NCBI GenBank assembly: GCA_002305075.1
Contig: DBQC01000017.1
Location: forward strand, 94,007-158,006
DNA length: 64,000 nt
Direction of reading: 5' to 3'
Source of the DNA: Ruminococcaceae bacterium UBA1404
GTDB taxonomy: Bacteria > Bacillota > Clostridia > Oscillospirales > Ruminococcaceae
The position numbers were made by a program, and so were the translations under genes. The notes under the pieces were generated by a model. The model made no database searches and was not told the DNA's origin. It saw only the letters and a list, made by a program, of their open reading frames with translations. Positions within the stretch are counted from its first letter, which is position 1. The number at the start of each line of letters is the position of its first letter. This document shows positions 54,057 through 62,021 of this stretch, piece after piece.

Positions 54057-54084
54057 TTGACATAGGTGGCCTGACTGCTATAAT
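54057..54084 (+). promoter_or_regulatory. promoter of arsR-P1B-ATPase operon
   Basis: TTGACA (54057-54062) and TATAAT (54079-54084) are both perfect, with a 16-bp spacer. Confidence 0.9.
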
Positions 54085-54088
54085 ATAT

Positions 54089-54112
54089 ATGAACAGTTAC
54101 TCATGTGTTCAT
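54089..54112 (+). promoter_or_regulatory. ArsR/SmtB-type operator, copy 2
   Basis: ATGAACAGTTACTCATGTGT (54089-54108) repeats copy 1 at 16 of 20 positions and sits just downstream of the -10 box, over the likely transcription start. An inverted pair ATGAACA...TGTTCAT (54089-54112) lies in the same place. A repressor bound here would block RNA polymerase. Confidence 0.75.
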
Positions 54113-54159
54113 GTAAATAGGCTCTTTCGATGTCTATTTCTCCCGAAAGGAGTGCTATT

Positions 54160-54516
54160 ATGTCTGAAGTGATATCCCCTGTTCCCCACGAACCCGAGGA
54201 CTATACCCCAGGCGGCCCCCCTACCAAGGTCGAGCTGATTTTGCTTTCGGAAATCTTTAAAATATTCTCCGACCCCACCCGCCTTGGCATCATCACAGCC
54301 CTAAGCGGTGGCGAGCTCTGCGTGCAGGAGCTCTGCGAGGCCACCGACATGAGCCAGTCGGCGGTGTCTCACGCCATGCGGCTGCTGCGGGCTCACCGGG
54401 TGGTGCGCTCTCGCCGCGAGGGCCGCAACATCTACTATGCACTGGACGATCATCATATTTACAACATTTTAGCCATGGGGCTTGAGCATATCCGAGGAGA
54501 TGACTGCGATGAATGA
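54160..54516 (+). CDS. ArsR/SmtB-family metal-responsive repressor
   Basis: The 118-residue protein has a winged-helix core: LSEIFKIFSDPTRLGIITAL, a CVQELCEATDM stretch with two Cys typical of CadC/SmtB alpha3-type metal sites, and the recognition helix MSQSAVSHAMRLLRAHRVV. It ends with DDHHIY (an alpha5 His/Asp pattern seen in zinc sensors). It should repress the operon until zinc, cadmium or lead binds. ATG at 54160 follows AAAGGAG; it overlaps the next gene by 8 bp. Confidence 0.9.
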   Translation: MSEVISPVPHEPEDYTPGGPPTKVELILLSEIFKIFSDPTRLGIITALSGGELCVQELCEATDMSQSAVSHAMRLLRAHRVVRSRREGRNIYYALDDHHIYNILAMGLEHIRGDDCDE

Positions 54517-56674
54517 TAACCTACAGTTGCTCGAACGCGTGACCGAGCCCTCCTGCGGCTGCGGACATGACCATCATGATCATACCGACCATCACGATCA
54601 CGATCACGATCACGACCACGACCATGCCGGTCACCCGCCCCGGCCCATTGCGGGGCCGAGCTGCGGCTGCGGACATGACCATCATGATCATACCGACCAT
54701 CACCACGACCATGCCGGTCACGATGCACCCGGCCATATCCACGGCCCGGACTGCGGCTGCGGACATGACCACGGCGACCATGGCCATAGCCACGACACGG
54801 TGACCGAGGCCCCCTATCACAAGCCCGCTCTCCTTATAGGTCTTGTGCTCGTGGGTCTGAGCTTTTTGCCGCCGCTGTCGGGCCTGTCTGTTTGGCTGAT
54901 GTCGGCAGGCACGCTACTGGTGGGATACCCGCTGTTTGTGCAGGGGTTTAAAAACCTGCGACATCTGCAGTTTGAGGAGCTCTCGCTCATGTCCATCGCA
55001 GTGACCGCCGCCCTGATTATTGGCGAGGCGCCCGAGGCCATGATGGTAACCGTGTTGTTTCGCATCGGCGAATGGCTGGAGGCCAGAGCAGTGGCCAGGA
55101 GCCGCCGGGAGATTGAGGCCCTCACCGAAATTCGTCCCAACACGGCTCATTTGGTGGCAGCCGACGGTTCGGCCACGCAGGTGCCGGCCTATCAGGTGCC
55201 CCAGGGCAGCAACATTATGATTTTGCCCGGCGAGCGCATTCCGCTGGACTGTGTGGTAACCGGTGGCCAAAGCTTTATCGACACCTCGGCCCTGACCGGC
55301 GAGCCACTGCCCCGGGCCGTTGCCCCCGGCGACGAGCTGCTCTCGGGCACGGTCAACACCGACGGGCTGCTCTATGCCCGCACGCTGCGCTCTTTTGAGA
55401 GCTCGGCGGCCAGCCGCATCATCCAGATGGTGGAAGCCTCTCAGGCTCAAAAGGGCCGCACCGAAAAGTTCATCTCCCGGTTCTCCCGGGTATACACTCC
55501 CATTGTCATGTCGCTGGCCGTGGCGCTGGCTCTGCTGCCCCCCATTTTAGGCATGGGCCCTCTCACCGACTGGGTTATGCGGGCGCTGGTCTTTCTTGTG
55601 GCCTCCTGCCCCTGCGCCTTTGTGATCGCCGTGCCCCTCACCTTCTTCTCGGGGGTGGGCGCGGCCAGCCGCAAGGGCGTGTTGGTTAAGGGCACACGGT
55701 ACATAGAAGCTTTGGCCTACGCCGATGCCGTGGCCTTTGATAAAACCGGCACCCTTACCGAGGGGGTTCCGGCAGTAGAAGCCGTTATTCCGGCACCCGG
55801 CGTGGATAAGGCCGAGCTGATAGAGCTGGCCGCCACCGCCGAGCAGTATTCCAACCATCCGGCCGCAAAGGCCGTGGTGGCCTATGCCGGCACGGTGCCC
55901 CGGCCCGAAGTGGTAAGTTTTAACGAAATCACCGGTATGGGCGTCAGCCTCGAGCTGTCGGGAATGCAGCTGCTCTGCGGATCGGCTAAGCTTATGGCCC
56001 AACAGGGCGTGGACATTAGCCACCTGCCCGATGCCGGCATCTATGTAGCCAAAAACGGGGTCGCCTTAGGGGCTATCACCCTCACCGACAGGCTGCGCCC
56101 CGAGGCTGCCTCGGCGGTGGACGCCATCGTCAGGTTGGGCGCCGATGTCTATATGCTATCGGGGGATAATCCCGTCACCGCCCGAGAGGTGGGCGCTCAA
56201 GTGGGCATCGGTGAGGTAAAAGCCGGTCTGCTGCCCGAGGACAAAGTGGCCGCCATGTCCGAGATTAAAAAGCGCCACCGGAGCACCCTATTTGTGGGAG
56301 ACGGTATCAACGATGCGCCCACCCTCGCCCTGGCCGACGCCGGGGTCGCCATGGGGCTGGGCACCGACACGGCCATAGAGGCCGCCGATGTGGTGCTTAT
56401 GGGCGAGCGCCTTGTGCAGCTGCCCGCCGCCATGGCCCTCAGCCGCCGGGTGATGCGCAAGGCTCGGTTTAACATAGCCTTTGCTCTGGCGGTTAAAATC
56501 GGCGTGCTGATTCTGGGTGCGCTGGGTTACGCCGCTATGTGGATGGCCGTGTTTGCCGATGTGGGGGTCACGGTGCTCTGCGTGCTTAACGCCGTGACGC
56601 TGCTGGCCGATCGGTCCGGGGCTTCTGCCCAGCTGCCGGCGACTACTCCCGTCTATGCCGACGCCGCCGACTAA
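54509..56674 (+). CDS. Zn/Cd/Pb-type P1B ATPase exporter with Cys/His repeats
   Basis: A 721-residue heavy-metal pump. The N-terminus is built from three Cys-Gly-Cys-Gly-His-Asp-His repeats rich in His and Asp, instead of the usual HMA domain. Then come membrane helices, the A domain (SFIDTSALTGEPLP), the CPC metal motif (ASCPCAF), DKTGTLTEG, the HP motif (SNHPAAKA) and GDGINDAPTLA. The last helices read AVKIGVLILGALGYAAMWMAVFADVG, the P1B-2 signature for Zn2+, Cd2+ and Pb2+. The ATG lies eight bases inside arsR, so the two genes are coupled; GAGGAG precedes it. Confidence 0.92.
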   Translation: MNDNLQLLERVTEPSCGCGHDHHDHTDHHDHDHDHDHDHAGHPPRPIAGPSCGCGHDHHDHTDHHHDHAGHDAPGHIHGPDCGCGHDHGDHGHSHDTVTEAPYHKPALLIGLVLVGLSFLPPLSGLSVWLMSAGTLLVGYPLFVQGFKNLRHLQFEELSLMSIAVTAALIIGEAPEAMMVTVLFRIGEWLEARAVARSRREIEALTEIRPNTAHLVAADGSATQVPAYQVPQGSNIMILPGERIPLDCVVTGGQSFIDTSALTGEPLPRAVAPGDELLSGTVNTDGLLYARTLRSFESSAASRIIQMVEASQAQKGRTEKFISRFSRVYTPIVMSLAVALALLPPILGMGPLTDWVMRALVFLVASCPCAFVIAVPLTFFSGVGAASRKGVLVKGTRYIEALAYADAVAFDKTGTLTEGVPAVEAVIPAPGVDKAELIELAATAEQYSNHPAAKAVVAYAGTVPRPEVVSFNEITGMGVSLELSGMQLLCGSAKLMAQQGVDISHLPDAGIYVAKNGVALGAITLTDRLRPEAASAVDAIVRLGADVYMLSGDNPVTAREVGAQVGIGEVKAGLLPEDKVAAMSEIKKRHRSTLFVGDGINDAPTLALADAGVAMGLGTDTAIEAADVVLMGERLVQLPAAMALSRRVMRKARFNIAFALAVKIGVLILGALGYAAMWMAVFADVGVTVLCVLNAVTLLADRSGASAQLPATTPVYADAAD
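54553..54703 (+). repeat. 43-bp perfect direct repeat encoding a metal-binding module
   Basis: 54553-54595 and 54661-54703 are identical; they encode CGCGHDHHDHTDHH-type modules of the ATPase N-terminus. A third, divergent copy begins near 54751. This points to recent internal duplication by unequal crossing-over. Confidence 0.85.
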
Positions 56675-56688
56675 AGAAGCATACCAAA

Positions 56689-56713
56689 AGGCCCCCGGCT
56701 TATCCGGGGGCCT
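56689..56713. terminator. terminator between P1B ATPase and GNAT gene
   Basis: AGGCCCCCGG-CTTAT-CCGGGGGCCT; the T-run is best on the minus strand (four T). Confidence 0.75.
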
Positions 56714-56719
56714 GCGTGA

Positions 56720-57220
56720 TTAGGGCATCTTGTCCTCATGGGCAAGGTTCTCCAGCGTCTCGCCGTCCAGCCGGTAGACCGTCCACTCATCCATGGCCAC
56801 CGCCCCGAGGGAGCGGTAGAAGTTGATGGAGGGGGTGTTCCAGTCGAGGCACCACCACTCAAAGCGGCCGCAGCCTTCGGCCTTGGCGATGGCCGCCAGC
56901 CGCCGAAACAGCCGCTTGCCATAGCCCTTGCCCCGAAAGGCCGGGCGGATGTAAAGATCCTCTAAATAGAGTCCGCCTCGGCCCACAAAGGTGGAGAAAT
57001 TAAAGAAGTAAAGCGCAAAGCCGATGGGCTGGCCGTCCTCCTCGGCGATGAGGCAGCGGGCAATGCCCCGCTTAAACAGCCACTCATGAAGCAGCTCTTC
57101 GGTGGCCACCACCTGGTCGAGCATACGCTCATACTCGGCCAGTTCTTTGATAAAGGTGAGGATAAGTCCGACATCGGCCGGAGTAGCCTCTCTGATATGA
57201 AAGTTTTGGGTGTTGTGCAT
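56720..57220 (-). CDS. GNAT acetyltransferase, diamine N-acetyltransferase-like
   Basis: A 166-residue GNAT protein: the acetyl-CoA loop (RPAFRGKGYGKRLF) and the LYLEDLYIRP and WWCLDWNTPSINFYRSLGA motifs are those of spermidine/diamine acetyltransferases. N-terminal HIREATPADVGLILTFIKELAEYE fits. ATG at 57220 is nine bases after GAAGGG; an upstream ATG would lie on the ribosome binding site. Substrate not proven. Confidence 0.85.
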   Translation of the reverse strand: MHNTQNFHIREATPADVGLILTFIKELAEYERMLDQVVATEELLHEWLFKRGIARCLIAEEDGQPIGFALYFFNFSTFVGRGGLYLEDLYIRPAFRGKGYGKRLFRRLAAIAKAEGCGRFEWWCLDWNTPSINFYRSLGAVAMDEWTVYRLDGETLENLAHEDKMP

Positions 57221-57240
57221 GGGCGACATCCCTTCTCTGT

Positions 57241-57282
57241 GTCATTATGGCCTATTATGACATGACAATCCGGTGCTGACAA
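57241..57282 (-). promoter_or_regulatory. promoter and near-palindromic site of the GNAT gene
   Basis: Minus-strand TTGTCA (57277-57282) and CATAAT (57254-57259), 17-bp spacer. A near-palindrome, GTCATTAT-GGCCT-ATTATGAC with one mismatch (57241-57261), covers the -10 box and looks like an operator. Confidence 0.6.
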
Positions 57283-57329
57283 GGGTTTTGGGCTGTGCGA
57301 CTTTTACGCTAAAGCGCGGTAAAAACATA

Positions 57330-57358
57330 TTGACTTCATGCAAAAGCTGTGTTAAAAT
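57330..57358 (+). promoter_or_regulatory. promoter of the tRNA-Ser pair
   Basis: TTGACT (57330-57335) and TAAAAT (57353-57358), 17-bp spacer, 20 bp before tRNA-Ser(TGA). Confidence 0.8.
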
Positions 57359-57378
57359 GGCATTCGCATCAGGTTTAC

Positions 57379-57465
57379 GGAGAGGTGTCCGAGCGGTTTA
57401 TGGAGCTGGTCTTGAAAACCAGTGACTCGAGAGAGCCGTGGGTTCGAATCCCACCCTCTCCGCCA
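57379..57465 (+). tRNA. tRNA-Ser (anticodon TGA)
   Basis: An 87-nt tRNA with the long variable arm of serine tRNAs. Acceptor GGAGAGG pairs with CCTCTCC, anticodon loop CTTGAAA, discriminator G and encoded CCA. Confidence 0.94.
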
Positions 57466-57532
57466 TATGAATCTCCCTCGCCCAAGCCGGCGATGCGCAT
57501 TACAAGCGAATAGATAGAAAAACCGTTACCGT

Positions 57533-57623
57533 GGAGAAGTACTCAAGTTGGTGACGAGGCGCCCCTGCTAAGGGCGTAGGTCGGGTAACCGGCGCGAGGG
57601 TTCGAGTCCCTCCTTCTCCGCCA
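57533..57623 (+). tRNA. tRNA-Ser (anticodon GCT)
   Basis: A 91-nt tRNA with a long variable arm. Acceptor GGAGAAG pairs with CTTCTCC, anticodon loop CTGCTAA, T-arm GTTCGAG, discriminator G, encoded CCA. It lies 67 bp after the first tRNA-Ser, and a phage remnant begins beyond it, so its 3' end is the likely attachment site. Confidence 0.94.
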
Positions 57624-57628
57624 AACAC

Positions 57629-57672
57629 AAACCGCATCATCAAGCCGAAAATGGCTCAATGGTGCGGTTTTT
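57629..57672 (+). terminator. terminator of the tRNA-Ser pair
   Basis: AAACCGCATCAT and ATGGTGCGGTTT form a 12-bp stem (one G-U), with an inner AGCC/GGCT hairpin, followed by TT. Confidence 0.8.
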
Positions 57673-57823
57673 CGTGTTTTTGCCCTGCATGAAAGAACAT
57701 GAAAAAGCATGTTAAAACATGATATCCTACACAGAAAATACACAGCGCAATAACAATTAAAAACAGACAGACGCGGTAAAAGCTACGTGCAATTTCTTTA
57801 ATCGTGATAAATTCGTTTGCCAT
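57656..57823 (-). CDS. small ORF: phage capsid-like start fused to unrelated tail
   Basis: A 55-residue open frame, starting ATG 57823 behind AAGGAG that lies in the last codons of the gp20 gene. The first residues (MANEFITIKEIAR) resemble the start of phage major capsid proteins; I recall this from family sequences and cannot check it. Then the frame becomes hydrophobic (VCLFLIVIALCIFCVGY) and runs into the tRNA terminator. I read it as a capsid gene cut at about codon 13, fused to flanking DNA; it may not be expressed. Confidence 0.45.
   Translation of the reverse strand: MANEFITIKEIARSFYRVCLFLIVIALCIFCVGYHVLTCFFMFFHAGQKHEKPHH
57688..57724 (+). repeat. four CATG units with a 10-bp period
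   Basis: CATGAAAGAA, CATGAAAAAG, CATGTTAAAA, CATGATATCC are exactly 10 bp apart, 65 bp after the tRNA-Ser(GCT) end. Arm-type binding sites of integrases or excisionases look like this. Confidence 0.55.
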
Positions 57824-57830
57824 CAATCAT

Positions 57831-58444
57831 CTACTCCTTATTTTTGTTAAAAATCATTTTGTAGTACTCCTGAGCCGACATCTTGTCAAAATCAGGGGTG
57901 CTTTTACCGTGCGAGCCTGCACTGCTTAAGCGCACGCTCGACGAAGTGTTGTTACTGCCTTCTTCTTTCGCACCGTCTTCAGAAGGTTTCTCAATGTCAA
58001 AAAGATAGTCCGCCTCTTGCTTGAGGTTTTCAAGCTGGGCATCCAACCCGAGTAGCTTATCGCCGTCCAGCTTAACGCTCTCCAGGTCCAGCAGAGCTTT
58101 AACTGCCTTTGTGTTCTTTGCTTTGCTGGCCATGAGCGCTGTTTCCAAAGCGTAGTCGAGCTTTAGCTTGCCAATATCGTTGTTGTACTTTTGCTCCCAG
58201 TCGGACACATCTTTTTTCAGCTTTTCAAGGTCCACTCCGTCAAACTTTTTGACGGTTTCCTGTAGATCCTTGATGGTCTGGTTTGCGGCATTGAGCTCTC
58301 CGATTTTGCCGTCAAGTTTGGATTTGTCCACATACTGCCCACTGGCCAAATTGGCAAGCTTGATGTCCTTGCTCTCTTTGAGGGCCGCTTCAAACTCGGC
58401 ATAGGTGAGTGCTCTGTCGCAAATACATTTTTCAGAAATTCCAT
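57831..58444 (-). pseudogene. phage gp20-like scaffold/minor structural protein, frameshifted
   Basis: The 3' part encodes a coiled-coil, charged protein (LTYAEFEAALKESKDIKLANLASGQYVDKSKLDGKIGE ...) of the phage minor structural GP20 (scaffolding) type. Its natural start, ATG 58444 behind AAAGGAAG, encodes MEFLKNVF and is in a different frame. A single missing base near 58420 (TTTGCGAC instead of the expected TTTGGCGAC) would restore MEFLKNVFGDRALTYAEF, which matches the family N-terminus. So one nucleotide is lost at codon 9. The other in-frame start, at 58529, adds unrelated residues. Genuine mutation or an assembly error are both possible. Confidence 0.75.
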
Positions 58445-58575
58445 GTTTCTTCCTTTCCCGCCCGAGATTTAGCTTGTAACCGCGCGGCCACTCCGCTCCG
58501 GGGCGCCCATGCCGTTTAAACGCCCGCATGGAAGGCAGAAATGGTATGAAAAAAGCACCGCCGCAAGGGTGGTGG

Positions 58576-58755
58576 TTAAATCAACTCGATGGATTGAATT
58601 TCGTTTTCATAGAGCTCAGTGTTCCCGATTGTGATACTGGCCGGTTCAGGCTCATTGTCCAAGGCAGAGGTATAGCAGACCACCAATCCCGACATTGTTT
58701 CTCCATCTGTAAAGGTCACCTTTACCTTGCGGCCTTCTGCCTCTTTAAGCGTCAT
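58576..58755 (-). CDS. small phage-associated protein, beta-barrel-like
   Basis: A 59-residue protein (MTLKEAEGRKVKVTFTDGETMSGLVVCY...YENEIQSIELI). It is rich in beta-type alternation and looks like an LSM/SH3-like small barrel often encoded beside phage head genes. ATG at 58755 follows AAAGGAGG. With gp20 it belongs to a remnant of a phage structural module; function unknown. Confidence 0.6.
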   Translation of the reverse strand: MTLKEAEGRKVKVTFTDGETMSGLVVCYTSALDNEPEPASITIGNTELYENEIQSIELI

Positions 58756-58770
58756 CTGTAATCGCCTCCT

Positions 58771-59469
58771 TTGTGGGTACAATGTGCGTCCCCTTTTTCC
58801 CGTAATGGATCAAAACCGGCCCCTACTGCAAGCAGGCAGAAAGAGTTCGTGCAAGCCAAAAATAATAATCCCGATACCGTTGCATGGCTCTATCTGCCGG
58901 GAACGAAGATTGACGATTCTGTTTTGCAAGCAGATAACAACAACTTTTATTTGCAGCGCACCTTTGAAGGCGAATATAGCGTTTGGGGCAGCTATTTTGC
59001 GGATTATCTCAATACATTGGACAGTCGAGACACTTTAGACGCAAATACTGTCATCTATGGGCATTCCTACAAAACGGAGGAGCCCAACGAACGCAAGTTT
59101 ACCCAGCTTTTTCGCTACTGCGACATTGATTTTGTACGAGAAAATCCGTGTATACACCTGTCGCTGGACGGTGAGGATTTGGTGTTTCAAGTCTGTGCTG
59201 TGTTCTTCACAGATATTAGCTTTGACTATATCAGTCCCAATCCGCCGGAGGATTTTTATACCAGCGTAGCGGCCAAGAATGAGTTTAATTTTGATGGACT
59301 GCCCCTTGCACCTGGCGACAAGGTGCTGACGCTTTCAACCTGTTCCTACCGCTACGATACAGAGAAACCAAGGGACCAACGGCTGGTGATTATGGGAAAA
59401 CGCCTGCCGGAGGATACCGCAGTGCAGGATGTGACGATAACTGTTAACCCCGACCCGGAAAGGCCGTAA
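58771..59469 (+). pseudogene. class B-like sortase, N-terminal part missing
   Basis: The catalytic domain is complete: LYLPGTKIDDSVLQADNNNFYL, the His in VIYGHSYK, the Cys in LSTCSYRYD and the Arg in DQRLVIMGK, as in SrtB-type transpeptidases. The family normally begins with a membrane helix, but here the frame upstream of KEFVQAKNNNPDTVAWL (about 58841) is unrelated and lacks a helix. So the 5' end was probably cut off at the phage junction. No ribosome binding site is seen at the annotated start. Without the membrane anchor it is likely non-functional. Confidence 0.75.
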
Positions 59470-59845
59470 CGCAATACGATAAATGAGGGAGGGAGCAAAA
59501 AGCTGAATTTCGGGATGACTTTGCAAAATTGCATTCACAAGTTTTCTTCCAACCGTTTTGCAGGAGGATATCTGCTCCTCTTTAGAGTTTGCTGTTATTA
59601 TAGAGTAGTTTTTTCCTAGCTGCTCGCCAGTTAGATTTTTCTTTCATATTCCAGGGAAATAGCCAGAACACATCATGAAAATTCCCCATTTACTACGGGT
59701 GACCTTTGCCGGGCATCCCAACTTAAGTGTTGCTTGCTATATATAAAGAGACCGCTACATCCAATAAAAGATGCAGCGGCCTCTTGTTTCTTCAACTTAA
59801 ATTGTGGGCTTGCCCTATCTTCATTGGCCAGACAGCCCAGACAGC
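59470..59845. other. 376-bp AT-rich spacer
   Basis: Between the sortase remnant and the diguanylate cyclase pseudogene. Apart from the hairpin terminator at 59744-59787 I see no reading frame, promoter or repeat of note. Confidence 0.5.
59744..59787. terminator. terminator between converging remnants
   Basis: AGAGACCGCTACATC and GATGCAGCGGCCTCT pair with some G-U steps around AATAAAA; T-runs flank it on both strands. Confidence 0.7.
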
Positions 59846-61746
59846 TTAGGTAAAGTAATGATAGCGGTTTCGTCCCGCACTTTTCGCTTGATACAGTGCT
59901 TTGTCGGCCGATAGCAGTAAATCCCCATAAGAACGATGATCTTCCGGTACCATGGAAGCAACACCGATGCTTACAGTTACCCTGGGCGCTATGGGAGACA
60001 ACTCATGCGGTATGTTCAGAGCCTCTATACTTTTTAATACTTTGCGGGCCATTTGTATGGCTTGTGTTTCGCCAGCTTCCGGCATAACGATGACAAATTC
60101 TTCGCCCCCATAGCGAACAACAAGGTCACTCGAGCGTCCAAAAAGCACCTCTATGGTCTGCGCAATTTTTATCAGGCATTCGTCACCGGCTACATGACCA
60201 TAGCAGTCGTTATACATTTTATAATAGTCAATATCCAAAACCATAATAGTAATTGGCTTTTGATGTCGGAGACAGCGGCGCCATTCAAGTTCGATGGTCT
60301 CATTATAATGCCGCCTGTTCCAAAGCCCCGTTAACGGATCCCTTCGGGCCATCTGCTCAAGGGTATAATTGGCCTTCTCCAGCTCTATTTTTGATTCATT
60401 TAAAGCCTCTGTTCGTTTCTTCACCAAAGCATCTAAGTTTTGGTTGATGGCCGTGAGCTCTTTTGTCATATTTTCTTCGTATTCTAAAGATTTAGAAAAC
60501 CGTTTGGCCAGAACGATAGAATTTGTAAAGACAAAGATGAGCTGCCCGATGGCCGACAGGTTGTCAGTCCTAAAGATATTCCGCAAAACGGGGAGGCTAT
60601 GGTCGTTCATCCAGATGCTTAGAAATATGATATCGTTTAGACTGGTCAGAATAATGGCAAGTCCCCACGCAATGATGAGCCAGCCATCGTCGTTCGCATG
60701 AACAATTTTCATAAAGGTAGCCATAAGATAGACAATGACACAGATGGTAAAGATTTGATATCCAGGGTTGACCACGGAGAATATTCTCGCCGGCGTTAAT
60801 ATCACCAGAGCCACAAACATAGCCGCAATGCTCTGGATAACCCGAACGACTTTCTGATGAAAATGGGCGGGAAACGCCTCCCTGAAGAATGTGACAATCA
60901 GCGGGACCCCGAGATAGAAGGTCAGCGTTAGAGCCTTATGTGCAATTTCCCAACTAAACTGCGGGAAAAAGTAAATGAACATACGCTCCCCGACCAGCAG
61001 CGTTCTGATGGCTAAGAATAGGCAGAACAGGCCAAAAAAAGCAGAGACCTATTCACTTTTCGATAGTAAAATAGAATGATATGATAGAGCCCCATCATGA
61101 CCAAACTGCCAAACAGCAAAAATTCAAAGGCTATTCTTTGATACCGCATATTCAGGATTTGATTCTCGCTGCCTAGAACGATGCTTTCCAGAATTCCGCC
61201 ACTTCGATGATTAAAGTTGGATACCTGAATAACAATTTCATTTTCGCCCGGCTCAGATGAAAAAAGCGCTACCTGGGGCAGATACTGCGGATGCATGACA
61301 TCCCTGTTCTTGCCAACGGTTCCGGCCGATGCAATAAGCTCCCCGTTGACCCAAAGCCGATGAGCCGTAAACATTCTGGGAACCTTTAGTGCAAGCTTTG
61401 TGCTGTCTTGCGTTAGAAAAATGAGCCGATATGTTGCATATCCGTAGCCGGCGCGGCGTTGCCCCTCGTGTATGGTTGTATTTCACGAGCCAGGTAAATT
61501 AATGTAGCCTGCGCTTTGCTTTTCGGAATTTCTAAAATCCTCGGGATTCAGGAGTTCATTCCAGTAAAACTCCCATTCTCCGTCCAATCTTACCGGTTGG
61601 CTTGTTGACGGCACCTTAGTCAGATCGATCTTGCCTCCAGAAGCCTTTAACGGGCCTAAAGATCCGGCGTATGAGCAACCTGAGAATAGGGGCAATAGTA
61701 CTATTAGAAGGAAAAGAGCTTTGGCAACCATGGCCCGTTGTCTCAT
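59846..61746 (-). pseudogene. 7TMR-DISM diguanylate cyclase, broken by a nonsense codon and a frameshift
   Basis: Reading 61746 to 59846 gives a lipoprotein-type start (lipobox FSGC), a 7TMR-DISM extracellular domain, seven membrane helices, a coiled coil and a GGDEF domain (RRDPLTGLWNRRHYNE; active GGEEF; product-inhibition site RSSD five residues earlier). Two lesions interrupt it. At 61483-61485 TGA replaces the Trp codon of the conserved PGSWN motif; the frame continues past it with NTTIHEGQ. At 61034-61040 a run of seven T (minus strand) should be eight: restoring one T joins LACS to FCLFLAIRTLLVGER. The complete protein would be about 630 residues. Each fragment alone is intact, but the signal domain is separated from the enzyme. 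Confidence 0.85.
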
Positions 61747-61808
61747 AGGGTTTCCCTGCCTTTATTGATACTGAAAAAATGCTCGCAACACTTTTACGCT
61801 CTAAAATG

Positions 61809-61817
61809 ATTATACCA
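61809..61817 (-). promoter_or_regulatory. extended -10 promoter of the cyclase pseudogene
   Basis: Minus-strand TGGTATAAT (TATAAT at 61809-61814), 63 bp upstream of the start; no clear -35. Confidence 0.45.
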
Positions 61818-62021
61818 CAATATTCCTAAATCCGACAGTGTTTTGGTAAAAACGCCACGCTGTAAGCCCAATATGAGGATAAGAAAGCCACACGACAAGC
61901 CATTGCAGCCTATCCATGCGGTTTTGTTGCTTGTGTTGTGGAGGCTTTTAAGATATAGCGATAACTTTTGGCAGGATGTCCCCCTATGAGGATTCCTCCT
62001 ATATTAATAAAACAAGGGCGT

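Larger units (their letters stand above)
53838..54159. other. 322-bp divergent control region between ddh and arsR
   Basis: It holds a minus-strand TATAAT for ddh, a strong plus-strand promoter for the metal operon and two ArsR/SmtB-type operator copies (separate entries). The ddh-proximal half has two GC-rich hairpins in its leader but no T-run. Confidence 0.5.

Noticed and set aside
54521..54820. Val/Met-rich frame on the minus strand
   Set aside because: It is the reverse of the His/Asp repeats of the P1B ATPase and has no own ribosome binding site.
61483..61485. TGA read as Trp (alternative genetic code)
   Set aside because: Other genes here use TGA as stop, for example the arsR gene at 54514-54516, and a frameshift lies in the same gene, so decay is simpler.
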